A DNA stretch of 64,000 nucleotides from Poriferisodalis sp965221195 (GTDB lineage: Bacteria > Actinomycetota > Acidimicrobiia > Acidimicrobiales > Poriferisodalaceae). Positions 9,140 to 17,714 of the stretch are shown here, piece after piece. The stretch's first letter is position 1, and every line of letters starts with the position of its first letter. The notes below the pieces were generated by a model. The model was not told where the DNA came from, made no database searches, and saw only the letters and a program-made list of their open reading frames with translations. The position numbers were made by a program, and so were the translations under genes. The DNA lies in assembly GCA_965221195.1 (NCBI GenBank), contig OZ244864.1:1-64000 (forward strand), given 5' to 3'.

Positions 9140-11044
9140 GTGAACGACTCGGCAGCCGAACCGCACGCTGCTTTGGCACTGCCATCCGATGACGGGCTTG
9201 ATGTCGCACAGCGTGCCGCGGTGCGCTCACCCGCAGCAGCGCTGCTGGTAGTCGCAGGTCCGGGCAGCGGAAAGACGAGAGTGCTGACCCACAGAATTGC
9301 ATGGCGAGTCGCGACCTCCTCAATGCGGGCGCGTCGCGCGGTGGCCGTCACTTTCACCCGCCGGGCCGCCCGAGAACTCCAGTCGCGCCTGCGGCAGCTT
9401 GACATCAACGACATGGGGCCGGTAGGCACATTCCACTCTTTGGCGTTGGCGCAGCTGCGCCAGTACGACCTCGACCACGGCCGCGCCGAGCGGAAGATCC
9501 TGCCGAACCGTGCTGCGCTGAGTAGCGAGCTGGCAGAACATCTTCAACGCTCGTACAGGTCTCGGCAGCCGATCACCGTCGCCGTGGCGTTGCGGGAGAT
9601 CGACTGGGCCAAGGCGAGCGGCCTGTCGGTTGCTGAGTACCGCGACGGCCCTGCCACGCGTCGGCTGGGGCCGAATGCAGGCTCCGCAGCAGCAGATTTA
9701 TACCGCCACTTTGAGCGCCTCAAGTCGCGCCGGAGGATGCTGGATTTCGACGACTTGCTGGCCGAGTGTGCTCGTCTCATGCGCTGTGATGAGCACTTCG
9801 CCGACGCGCAGCGTTGGCTTGGGCGGCACTTCTTCGTGGACGAGTTCCAAGATCTCAACTGCTTGCAATGGGATTTGCTGTGGGAGTGGCTCGGCGGCGC
9901 ACAAGCAGTCCAAAACGGCGAGTCCGACATCTGTGCCGTCGGCGACGCAGACCAGGCGATCTACGGGTGGAATGGTGCCGACAGCCGCTACCTAGCAGAG
10001 TTTGACCGTCACTTCACCGACGCGCAGATCGTCCGGCTCAGCCTCAATTACCGCAGCCAGCCGTCGTTGGTGTCCGCAGCGGCAGCAGTCCTAGCCGACC
10101 CTGGCGACTCGGACCTTGGCGACTCGGGCCCTGTCGGCGGTCATGCACAGACCCCGGCGCGACCCCACGAAACGCCGCTGGCGCCAACCATCACAGCGTT
10201 CGATGATGCCGAGGCCGAGGCTGCTGGCATTGCACGCTGGCTGGCCGACCGTCATCTCGGGACGACACGCTGGGATTGGTTCGGTGTACTGGCACGGACG
10301 AATGCCCAGCTCACTGACATCGGCACAGCTCTCGACACCCATGGCATTCCCTACCGGCTGGGCAGCCAACGCAACCAGTTCTTAGAACTGCCTGCCGTGC
10401 GCAAGTTGGTCGATCATCTGCGCGGCACCGGCGCAGGATTTGGGGCCGCTGTCCACGATCTGCGCGCCGATGCGCCCAGTTCTCCCGACCGTCTCCACTC
10501 AGACCCGGCGCTGATGCGAGTGCTGGACTTAGCCGATGCCTACCTAGCAGAAAAGAGTCGCTTATCGGGGCGGTCATCACAGGCCATCGGCGCGACCGGG
10601 AACGACTTCGCAACATGGGTCGAACTGTTAGCCAAGAGCCAGAGCGCTCTGTCAGCGGACATGTTTGACATGGATCGCTCCGGCGTTCTGTTAGACCCAC
10701 GCGACGGCGCTGTGACGCTCGCAACCTTCCACGCTGCCAAGGGACTGCAATGGCGCCATGTGGTGATCGCCGGCACCGAGAACGGCTTGGTGCCGCTGCG
10801 CCCCAACGATGCCGAGGAGCGTCGGCTGTTCTACGTCGCCGTCTCGCGGGCTAGCCACACGCTCCATTTCACTTGGGCGCGTCACCGCCCCGGCCGCAGT
10901 CACACGGCTGGCCCTCAGAGTCCGTCGCCGTGGTTGTCGCTGATCGAAGGGGCCACAGCCGAGCCGGCACCACTGCCCCGCAAGGAAGCATCCGCTGCTG
11001 TGGCCGGTGCGCGAGCTGCGCTCGAGGCGACCCGTGCGCCGTAA
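9140..11044 (+). CDS. UvrD/Rep-family DNA helicase (superfamily 1)
   Basis: 3'-5' DNA helicase of repair and replication. 634 residues. Motifs in order: Q-motif DVAQRAAV, Walker A GPGSGKT near residue 40, motif Ia VTFTRRAARELQSRL, motif II FVDEFQDLN near 232, motif III GDADQAIYGWNGAD, motif IV LSLNYRSQ, motif V TFHAAKGLQWRHVVIAG and motif VI RRLFYVAVSRA. It is shorter than PcrA/UvrD1 and lacks an obvious C-terminal HRDC domain, so UvrD2-like is possible but unproven. GTG start. A 15-bp duplication in the inserted 2B region gives a DPGDSDLGDSG stretch. Confidence 0.92.
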   Translation: MNDSAAEPHAALALPSDDGLDVAQRAAVRSPAAALLVVAGPGSGKTRVLTHRIAWRVATSSMRARRAVAVTFTRRAARELQSRLRQLDINDMGPVGTFHSLALAQLRQYDLDHGRAERKILPNRAALSSELAEHLQRSYRSRQPITVAVALREIDWAKASGLSVAEYRDGPATRRLGPNAGSAAADLYRHFERLKSRRRMLDFDDLLAECARLMRCDEHFADAQRWLGRHFFVDEFQDLNCLQWDLLWEWLGGAQAVQNGESDICAVGDADQAIYGWNGADSRYLAEFDRHFTDAQIVRLSLNYRSQPSLVSAAAAVLADPGDSDLGDSGPVGGHAQTPARPHETPLAPTITAFDDAEAEAAGIARWLADRHLGTTRWDWFGVLARTNAQLTDIGTALDTHGIPYRLGSQRNQFLELPAVRKLVDHLRGTGAGFGAAVHDLRADAPSSPDRLHSDPALMRVLDLADAYLAEKSRLSGRSSQAIGATGNDFATWVELLAKSQSALSADMFDMDRSGVLLDPRDGAVTLATFHAAKGLQWRHVVIAGTENGLVPLRPNDAEERRLFYVAVSRASHTLHFTWARHRPGRSHTAGPQSPSPWLSLIEGATAEPAPLPRKEASAAVAGARAALEATRAP

Positions 11045-11100
11045 AGATGCCTCAAAGAAGCTCTGTCGCAGAGCCCAGAGAGCCAACATAGAGAGCCAAA

Positions 11101-11874
11101 TCAAAGAGTCAGATCGGCAAACACCACAGTGTGATCCGAAGGTTTGTCGCCTTTTCGAGCGTTGCGATCGATAAGACAGAACTTGGTGGCTGTCACGACC
11201 GGCTCAGTTGCCAGCAGCAGGTCGATGCGCAATCCGTGCCGCTTGTAGAAGGCCCCGTTGCGGTAGTCCCACCAGGTGTAAAGGCCCTCGTCCTCGTAAT
11301 GTTCGCGGAAGATGTCACGCAGACCCCAGTCGCACACTTTGGCTAGGGCGTCACGTTCGCGTTGAGTTACGTGAGTGCGCGGCTCGGGATTGTCGGGATT
11401 CCACACATCGCGGTCGTCGGGGCACACGTTGAAGTCTCCGCCGACCAGCACCGGCTCAGTCGGATCGCAGATGGCCCCAAGATGCGTTCGTAGCCGACCC
11501 AGCCAGTCCAGCTTGTAGTGGTAGTGATCGTGGTCTACCTCGCGGCCATTGGGCACATACACAGAACTCACCGTCACACCGCCGCAACGAGCCGAGACGA
11601 TCCGAGCATCAGGATCTGGCTCGCGGCCGTCGGCGAATCCGCTGACGGGATCGTTGAGGCCCACCCTCGACAGGATCGCCACGCCGTTCCAGCGGCCCTG
11701 CCCGTGATGGGCAGACTCGTAGCCCTGCGCCTCGAAATGCCGGTGCGGGAACTGCTCGTCGGCCATCTTGGTCTCTTGCAACAAGAGCACGTCAGGCGCT
11801 GCGTAGCTCAGCCACTCATCAACCCGCCCCAATCGGGCGTTGAGGCTGTTGACGTTCCAAGTGGCGATCCGCAC
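11101..11874 (-). CDS. xthA: Exodeoxyribonuclease III / AP endonuclease
   Basis: Removes 3' blocking groups and cuts at abasic sites in base-excision repair. 257 residues, the normal length. N-terminus RIATWNVNSLNARL, metal Glu in LLLQETKM, the active-site segment VSSVYVPNGREVDHDHYHYKLDW, GGDFNVCPDDRDVW, LRIDLLLAT and the C-terminal catalytic SDHTVVFADL. GTG start at 11874. It is convergent with the helicase gene, with about 56 bases between the stops. Confidence 0.95.
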   Translation of the reverse strand: MRIATWNVNSLNARLGRVDEWLSYAAPDVLLLQETKMADEQFPHRHFEAQGYESAHHGQGRWNGVAILSRVGLNDPVSGFADGREPDPDARIVSARCGGVTVSSVYVPNGREVDHDHYHYKLDWLGRLRTHLGAICDPTEPVLVGGDFNVCPDDRDVWNPDNPEPRTHVTQRERDALAKVCDWGLRDIFREHYEDEGLYTWWDYRNGAFYKRHGLRIDLLLATEPVVTATKFCLIDRNARKGDKPSDHTVVFADLTL

Positions 11875-11949
11875 GCCGGTGACGCTAACGGACTCTTTCA
11901 GCGGGCGAACGGCTTGTAGTTGATGGGGGAAGGTCCGGCCTCGGTGCCC

Positions 11950-12031
11950 AGTGAAAAGCCAAGCTCAGTGAAAAGCCAAGCTCAGTGAGAAGCCAAGCTC
12001 AGTGAGAAGCCAAGCTCAGTGAGAAGCCAAC
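11950..12031. repeat. 17-bp tandem repeat, about 4.8 units
   Basis: The unit agtgaaaagccaagctc (later units have agtgagaa) begins at 11950, 11967, 11984, 12001 and 12018 (partial). It fills the gap upstream of xthA and forms the last codons and stop of the HAD-protein gene, whose C-terminus reads LVGFSLSLASH. The unit is not a multiple of three, so the HAD stop falls inside the array. Confidence 0.9.
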
Positions 12032-12685
12032 CAGAGTTTCGAGTTCGAGCAGTGCCGCGTCGGGATCTGTCACTTTGATGGCTTTCATGCCCATTGCTGC
12101 AGCCGGCTTACAGTTGATGCCCAGGTCGTCCAAGTACGCCGTACGGGTCGGATCAATACCGAGTCGCTCACAAGCCATCTTATAGATGCGGGGATCAGGC
12201 TTACGCAACCCAACTGCTGAGGACTCAATCACGACACCGAAGAGTTCCATCACCTCGGCAATCGCAGTCGCTGTGTCCGAATCCCGGGCCATGGCGGCCC
12301 CATGACCGGTTTTCACGTTGTTTGTTATGCAGCCAACCGGCAGCCGTGCCGCCAAGATGCGTAGCGCTCGAACCATTTGCGGCCGCAAGCCACCGCTGAG
12401 GCACGCCAGCACCTCCGTGCCGGAGACCGAATGGCCAAGGGCTTGGGCTTCCGCCTCAAACAGATCGGCGAACTCTGAGACGGTCACCTCGTTGCGTTCA
12501 AGCTTGGCCCAGGCATTGGTGTTGGGGTTGGCGGCGTTGATCTGCCGGATCGTGTCACGGGGCACACCGATTCGGTCTTCGTAACGGTTGAAGGCCCTAA
12601 AAGGGCTCTCGGTGATGACTCCCCCGAAGTCAAACAGCACCGCGTCCACTGCGGCGAGCGAGCTTGGAGACACAGCAGGGCACAC
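11999..12685 (-). CDS. HAD-superfamily hydrolase
   Basis: About 228 residues. Motif I is LFDFGGVIT with Gly in place of the second Asp, as in the epoxide-hydrolase N-terminal / ACAD10-like HAD group. Motif II is around CITNNVK (Thr), motif III Lys in GLRKPDPRIYKMACERLGI, and motif IV ...YLDDLGINCKPAAAMGM. Substrate unknown; a small phosphorylated metabolite is typical. The GTG start at 12685 is the first in frame. The C-terminus is formed by the 17-bp repeat. Confidence 0.85.
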   Translation of the reverse strand: MCPAVSPSSLAAVDAVLFDFGGVITESPFRAFNRYEDRIGVPRDTIRQINAANPNTNAWAKLERNEVTVSEFADLFEAEAQALGHSVSGTEVLACLSGGLRPQMVRALRILAARLPVGCITNNVKTGHGAAMARDSDTATAIAEVMELFGVVIESSAVGLRKPDPRIYKMACERLGIDPTRTAYLDDLGINCKPAAAMGMKAIKVTDPDAALLELETLVGFSLSLASH

Positions 12686-12780
12686 TACCGGGGCTGGGCT
12701 AGCGGTTAACGCGACCAGCGAGCACGCTCAAGATGTCTCCGCTGATTTCGCGCGTAACGCGCGTGACCTGCACAAACTAG

Positions 12781-12813
12781 CAGAGATTGGACAGAGATTG
12801 AACAGAGATTGAA
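12781..12813. repeat. 11-bp direct repeat, three units
   Basis: Three consecutive units of cagagattgga / cagagattgaa lie between the divergent HAD and zinc-binding-protein genes, upstream of the inverted repeat at 12830. They could be tandem regulator sites or one more of the short repeats seen across the window. Confidence 0.75.
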
Positions 12814-12829
12814 CCAAGGTTGGGCAGAA

Positions 12830-12850
12830 ATTCGCGCTATTCGCGCGAAT
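12830..12850. promoter_or_regulatory. Perfect 8-bp inverted repeat, candidate operator or hairpin
   Basis: attcgcgc, a 5-base spacer tattc, then gcgcgaat, centred about 50 bases before the ATG at 12890. The symmetry and position fit a repressor site or a short 5' leader hairpin. No regulator can be named. A second cgcgcgtaacgcgcg near-palindrome lies further upstream, around 12750. Confidence 0.5.
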
Positions 12851-12889
12851 ATGCACCAATTGCGCGCGAGCGTTCGATAAAGTCCGGCC

Positions 12890-13174
12890 ATGGCCAAGGA
12901 CTCACCGACGTCAACATCCACCGTCTCGACGGAAACTCGCGCAAACAAGAGCGCAAAAAAGAAATGGAAGAGCAGGGCTGTCTCTCGCACGGTCGAAGCG
13001 GGCAACGCCGCGTACTGCGCCGTATGCGACGAACTGATCAAATTTCAAGCGCGCGTGCGCGCAGAACAGATCATCTGCAACGTGTACGTGAAGAACCGCT
13101 GGGATCGCGTCGAGCACTATCACCCGGAGTGCTACGCCACCGCTGGCGCTCCCTACGGCGAACCCGACGGCTAG
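12890..13174 (+). CDS. Small zinc-ribbon-like protein of actinobacterial type
   Basis: 94 residues. A basic, Ser/Thr/Lys-rich N-terminus precedes RAVSRTVEAGNAAYCAVCDELIKFQARVR, and the end has NRWDRVEHYHPECY. The CxxC plus HxxxC arrangement suggests one structural zinc site. I believe similar small proteins occur in other actinobacteria, but the function is unknown. The ATG start gives no strong Shine-Dalgarno. The sequence is clearly protein-like in this frame only, and the opposite-strand frame over the same region reads as a shadow. Confidence 0.7.
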   Translation: MAKDSPTSTSTVSTETRANKSAKKKWKSRAVSRTVEAGNAAYCAVCDELIKFQARVRAEQIICNVYVKNRWDRVEHYHPECYATAGAPYGEPDG

Positions 13175-13211
13175 TCGGCAAATTTGCGCTGCTAGCTAAA
13201 ATACAGCTCAG

Positions 13212-13991
13212 CTACAGCACTTGGCTCAAGAACAGTTTGGTGCGCTCTTCGGCTGGCTCAGTAAAGAAGTGCTCCGGCGTGCCCACCTCAACGATCTCGC
13301 CATCCTCCATGAAGATGATGCGATCGGCCGCTTCGCGCGCGAAGCCCATCTCGTGCGTCACGACCATCATGGTCATACCCGAGCGCGCCAGTTCCTCCAT
13401 CACGTCAAGAACTTCTTTAATCATCTCGGGATCGAGTGCGGAGGTGGGCTCGTCAAACAGCATCACCCGCGGCTCCATGGCTAACGCTCGCGCAATCGCC
13501 ACCCGCTGCTGCTGACCCCCAGACAACTGGCCGGGAAACTTCTGCGCCTGCTCGGGAATGCCCACACGCTCCAAGAGTGCCCGTGCTTGCTCCTCAGCCT
13601 CAGGCCGAGGCTTGCGGCGAACCCAGATGGGAGCCAGCGTGATGTTGTCCAACACGGTCAGGTGCGGAAACAAATTGAACTGCTGAAAGACCATGCCCAC
13701 TTCGGAACGGATCTTCTCAATGTTGCGCAGGTCGTTGCTGAGTTCAATGCCGTCCACGATGATCTGACCGCTCTGGTGGGCTTCCAAGCGGTTGATGCAA
13801 CGGATCCATGTGCTCTTGCCCGAGCCCGAAGGTCCCAGAACCACAACGATCTCTTGTTCCTTGATGGTCGCAGTGATCCCGTTGAGGGCTTGGAAATCGC
13901 CAAACCACTTGTCAACGCCGCGGCACACGATCATGTCGTCTCGCGCTGCTAGGTCCTCCGACACCGCAACGGTGGCATCGCTGATGCTCAT
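13212..13991 (-). CDS. Amino acid ABC transporter, ATP-binding subunit (AapP/BztD/GlnQ type)
   Basis: Energises uptake of polar amino acids. 259 residues. Walker A GPSGSGKSTW, Q-loop VFQQFNLFPHLTVLDN, signature LSGGQQQRVAIARALAM, Walker B VMLFDEPTSALDPE and the switch His in VVTHEMGFAREAADR. I chose the ATG at 13991 because AGGAGG lies 7 bases upstream and it clears the preceding permease gene; the longer frame from 14138 overlaps it. Last gene of the four-gene importer operon. Confidence 0.95.
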   Translation of the reverse strand: MSISDATVAVSEDLAARDDMIVCRGVDKWFGDFQALNGITATIKEQEIVVVLGPSGSGKSTWIRCINRLEAHQSGQIIVDGIELSNDLRNIEKIRSEVGMVFQQFNLFPHLTVLDNITLAPIWVRRKPRPEAEEQARALLERVGIPEQAQKFPGQLSGGQQQRVAIARALAMEPRVMLFDEPTSALDPEMIKEVLDVMEELARSGMTMMVVTHEMGFAREAADRIIFMEDGEIVEVGTPEHFFTEPAEERTKLFLSQVL

Positions 13992-14022
13992 GTCCTGCCT
14001 CCTGTGGCCGCGCTTGGCTTCA

Positions 14023-15957
14023 CTATCGCTCCCCCACACCGAGTCGTCGTTCGAGTCGCTGGCTTTGTTTGGACAAGATGTACGCAAAGACCCAGTACAC
14101 GAGCGAGACGAACAGCAGCCCTTCTCGCTTGATGCCAAAGAACTGCGTCTGAGCTGGGATAACGCTGTTGGCCATGCGCAAAATGTCGAATACGCCGATG
14201 ATGGCCAGCAGTGAGGTCTCCTTGAAAGTGGCGATCACTTGGCCCACCAGCGGCGGTATCGATGCCCGCAGCGACTGCGGCAAAACGATGAACGTCGTCC
14301 GCTGCACTGTGCTCAAACCCACCGCATCGGAGGCTTCATACTGCCCTCGACGAATCGATTGAAGGCCGCCGCGCACGTTCTCCGCTAGATACGCCGCAGA
14401 GAACAACGTGTAACCGAGCGTGGCGGAGGCAAACAGACTGATTTCCATGTTCGCCGGCAAAAAGAGCGGCAAAATCACGACGAAGAAGATCAAAATAGTG
14501 ATGAGGGGCACGCCGCGTACCACCTCGATATAGGAGGTCGCCATGACCCGGAAGATCGGCAACCGTGAGGTGCGGGCCAAGGCCAGCAGCACGCCCAGCG
14601 GGAACGAGAGCATGAGCGTGAACACAGCCACCACCAGCGTGACTGCGAACCCGCCGATCAACGCCTCTGTCGGAGTCTCCACCGTGGAAGGCGTATTCAT
14701 GACCGTGGCGAAGTAGTGAAAAACAGCCATCAAAACCAGCCACCCCACGACGAGGCGTCGGCGCTTCTGCGTCTCTCCAGAAAAATTGTGTGCAAGCAGC
14801 GCCACTGCAGCCAGCAGAGCGAAACTGATGCGCACCTTTTGGAGCATCGGGTACCAACCCACGAACGCAGCCAGCCAATTGAAAGCAGCAACGCCCAGCA
14901 GCGCCACCGCAACGATGCGTCCGAGCTCGCCGATTCCTTCCTTTGTCAGCCACCACAACACGATGCCGCCCGCAATGCCGAAGATCAGCGCCAAAGGCAC
15001 ATCTACTTGTGCGATGCGGGCCCAATCAAGGTCAGGGTCGCGCAGCACTACCCAGTAGAGAACAAACGGCGTCGCCAGCCAAGTGAGATTCACGACAATG
15101 CGCAGACGAGCCAGCCAGTACACATCGGTATGTGACCGCAGCCAACGCCCCGCCAGCAGCGATACAACTGCCAGCACCCACATGACCGTCCACGGCAGCT
15201 TGGTGGACATGGCGACCGTGCGTCCATGTTCGGCAATGAACTCACCGTCAGCGAAGGCGTAGTGGCCCCACGGGTAGATCCACCCGGACCCCACGGGCAC
15301 AACCAGCGCAACAAGGACAACGTTGAGTGCATCTACGGTACGCGGTGATCCGTCGCTGCTTTTGTGAAATCGGCGCAGCACCAGCGCGATGGCGGCCACT
15401 GTGCCGACAACAAGCCACCACCCCCAACGGTCAGACATCGCCTCCGCGAAGGACTGCCTCACGACGGCGTCGCCTTCTCGCACAACCTCGCCGTCGGCGC
15501 CAATCAGCACCGAAGGCTCTCGCAAGACGATGCCAACGGCAACAGCAGCAGCCGTGGCCAGCAGCGCATTGGAGATTTTCCGCAACTGCAGGCCGTCACC
15601 TTGACGCGCGAACAGGCCCAGCGACAAGCCTGCAAGTCCCATCACGATGCCCACGCAAACCCACACCCGCACATACTGCTCTTCGGGGTAGGCATGGGTG
15701 AAGATCAGTCGCAGGTTTGTGCGAACAGCATCCCAGCCCCGCTCCTCGCTGAACACAAAGTTGAGTAGCCCGCGTACGGCCAGCAACACAAAGAGGCCGA
15801 AGGCGACGGTCAGGAACGAGTTGAAGGGGTTGGGAAAGAGATTCTTTCGTATCCACTCCCCGGGTGAGCGGTAGGTCTGCGTTGTGGGCCGGGTGACGAC
15901 CCGCTCAATGACCGGCTTGTCCCCTCCCACAGTCGGCAAGCCTTCGCCGTGATCCAT
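14023..15957 (-). CDS. Amino acid ABC transporter permease (AapM/BztC type)
   Basis: 644 residues, longer than a typical GlnP because of an N-terminal block of several extra membrane helices, as in AapM/BztC. The C-terminal MetI-like core (about 430-640) has the family segment YIEVVRGVPLITILIFF and the ATPase-contact loop ...IRRGQYEASDAVGLSTVQRTTFIVLPQSLRASIPP. I chose the ATG at 15957 (MDHGEGLP), one base after the upstream permease stop, over an upstream start that would overlap it. Confidence 0.93.
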   Translation of the reverse strand: MDHGEGLPTVGGDKPVIERVVTRPTTQTYRSPGEWIRKNLFPNPFNSFLTVAFGLFVLLAVRGLLNFVFSEERGWDAVRTNLRLIFTHAYPEEQYVRVWVCVGIVMGLAGLSLGLFARQGDGLQLRKISNALLATAAAVAVGIVLREPSVLIGADGEVVREGDAVVRQSFAEAMSDRWGWWLVVGTVAAIALVLRRFHKSSDGSPRTVDALNVVLVALVVPVGSGWIYPWGHYAFADGEFIAEHGRTVAMSTKLPWTVMWVLAVVSLLAGRWLRSHTDVYWLARLRIVVNLTWLATPFVLYWVVLRDPDLDWARIAQVDVPLALIFGIAGGIVLWWLTKEGIGELGRIVAVALLGVAAFNWLAAFVGWYPMLQKVRISFALLAAVALLAHNFSGETQKRRRLVVGWLVLMAVFHYFATVMNTPSTVETPTEALIGGFAVTLVVAVFTLMLSFPLGVLLALARTSRLPIFRVMATSYIEVVRGVPLITILIFFVVILPLFLPANMEISLFASATLGYTLFSAAYLAENVRGGLQSIRRGQYEASDAVGLSTVQRTTFIVLPQSLRASIPPLVGQVIATFKETSLLAIIGVFDILRMANSVIPAQTQFFGIKREGLLFVSLVYWVFAYILSKQSQRLERRLGVGER

Positions 15958-15958
15958 C

Positions 15959-17503
15959 TCAGCGCTCCACGATCCGCATTCGGACGTTGAAGAAGTTGAC
16001 AACAACGGAAATGGTCAGCGAGCACGCCAAGTAAAACAGCATCCAGATGGAGACCACCTCGAGCGTCTTGCCCGTCTGGTTGTAGACGGTCTGGCCCACT
16101 TGGACTACGTCGCTGTAGCCGATGGCGATTGCCAGCGAAGTGTTCTTAGTTAAGTTGAGGTATTGGTTCCCCAGCGGAGGCAGGATCACTCGGAACGCTT
16201 GGGGCAAGATCACCCGGCGCAGCATCGTTGCGCGCCGCAAACCCAGAGCCAAGGCGGCCTCGCTCTGACCCTTCGGCACAGCCAGAATTCCGCCCCGCAC
16301 CACCTCAGCGATGAACGCTGCCGTGTAGAGCACCACGCCGAAGTACACCGCGGCTAGTGCTTGCCTTAAGTTGAGACCGGCTGGGCCGTAGTTGGGGAAG
16401 TTGCCGAGCTGTTGAATGTCGGGACGGTAGGCAGCGAAGGGGCTGCTCGTGCGGCCGTCGCCGAACTTGTCGGCAGCAACCTCAAACAGATCCCGCCCAG
16501 AGTTGATGATCCAACTCGACAGCCCAGGCCAAATCAACGTCACAAACCCGATCACCAGCATCGCCCCGGCACCGGCGAAGACAATGCGAAACCAGTCGTC
16601 GTCAGTGAGCTTGGTCAAGCCTGCTGGCGTGCGGTGCGTGGCTAAGAAGCGTCGGATCCATTGAACGGCTACAGCAACAGCACCCAGCGAGATTGCCGCT
16701 TGGGCGATGCCCGGTGTCAATGCGTCAATGCCCGCTGCGATGGCATCAAAGACGGCGCCCACCCACCCCAAGGAAGGATGAGCGAACCAACCGACGACGG
16801 CGAACAGAGCCACTACCGCAGCAAAACTCAGCCAAGGGTACGTTTGGCGACCCGTCAAGTCGCGGCGTCTGCTCTGACGGCGCAGTGCCAACCGCCCCAA
16901 CACTGCGCCCACGATCAAGAAAATGAGCCACTGATAAAAGCCGTCGCCGATGGTCACCCGCGGAATCGACACGCCTTTGTTAGAGATGTGGAGCCAGCCA
17001 TGAATTGGTCCTTGGTCAATGGACAAGCGAGGCAAGCTTGCGATCACAACGAAGATCAAAATGATCTGAACGAGCAGCGGAATATTGCGCAATGTCTCAA
17101 CGAACACACTGCTCGTGCGATTCACGATCCAGTTGCGCGACAAGCGCCCAACACCAACCAGAACGCCCAAGATTGTTGCCAGCGCAATTCCGGCCACTGC
17201 CAGACGGATGGTGTTGACCATGCCAGCCCACAACGCCCGGCCACTAGTGGCAGGATTGGTGTCGATCCCTGAGCTGAGGTCGGCGCCCAGCGCAGTTCCC
17301 AAAAAGCCATACCCAGTGGCAATATCTCGTTCTTCAAGGTTGTTCTGCGCCTGCGAGGCCAAGAAAAACAGCCCCAGCAGCACGAGCGCAAGTCCGACCA
17401 CCTGCGAGAGCCACTTGACCACCGTGGCGTCGCGGTAGAACGGCGGGCGGGTGCCCAAAGTACTCAGCGATGTCGTTCCCGCTGCGCTCAGCTCATCGCT
17501 CAC
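15959..17503 (-). CDS. Amino acid ABC transporter permease (AapQ/BztB type)
   Basis: 514 residues and partner of the preceding permease. An N-terminal helix is followed by LWAGMVNTIRLAVAGIALATILGVLVGVGRLS, then VFVETLRNIPLLVQIILIF, several extra helices, and the EAA-type loop VPKGQSEAALALGLRRATMLRRVILPQAFRVILPP that contacts the ATPase. Expressed after the intercistronic hairpin at 17631-17670. Confidence 0.93.
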   Translation of the reverse strand: MSDELSAAGTTSLSTLGTRPPFYRDATVVKWLSQVVGLALVLLGLFFLASQAQNNLEERDIATGYGFLGTALGADLSSGIDTNPATSGRALWAGMVNTIRLAVAGIALATILGVLVGVGRLSRNWIVNRTSSVFVETLRNIPLLVQIILIFVVIASLPRLSIDQGPIHGWLHISNKGVSIPRVTIGDGFYQWLIFLIVGAVLGRLALRRQSRRRDLTGRQTYPWLSFAAVVALFAVVGWFAHPSLGWVGAVFDAIAAGIDALTPGIAQAAISLGAVAVAVQWIRRFLATHRTPAGLTKLTDDDWFRIVFAGAGAMLVIGFVTLIWPGLSSWIINSGRDLFEVAADKFGDGRTSSPFAAYRPDIQQLGNFPNYGPAGLNLRQALAAVYFGVVLYTAAFIAEVVRGGILAVPKGQSEAALALGLRRATMLRRVILPQAFRVILPPLGNQYLNLTKNTSLAIAIGYSDVVQVGQTVYNQTGKTLEVVSIWMLFYLACSLTISVVVNFFNVRMRIVER

Positions 17504-17630
17504 TGCGGCTCACCATACGCGAAACACGTCAATAGCTCGTGACCCATGAGTTCGTGACGCATGGCTGGCTGCCGCCGAGCGCAGTCTCGTAGCCGCCAAT
17601 CACTACACATAACAACTGCAGCGAAGAGAC

Positions 17631-17670
17631 CGCACAAAGCCCCCGGTTGACATGAACCGGGGGCTGTGCG
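17631..17670 (-). terminator. Strong intercistronic hairpin between binding-protein and permease genes
   Basis: An 11-bp perfect stem, agcccccggtt (17638-17648) pairing with aaccgggggct (17655-17665) around a 6-base loop, extended by gcac/gtgc (17632-17635 with 17666-17669) across a two-base bulge. No U-tract follows. In ABC importer operons such a hairpin usually terminates or protects part of the transcript, giving more binding protein than permease. Confidence 0.75.
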
Positions 17671-17714
17671 TTGGTCTGTGTTGGCCGGGTCAGTGCCCGG
17701 TCAAGCCTGTGGGC

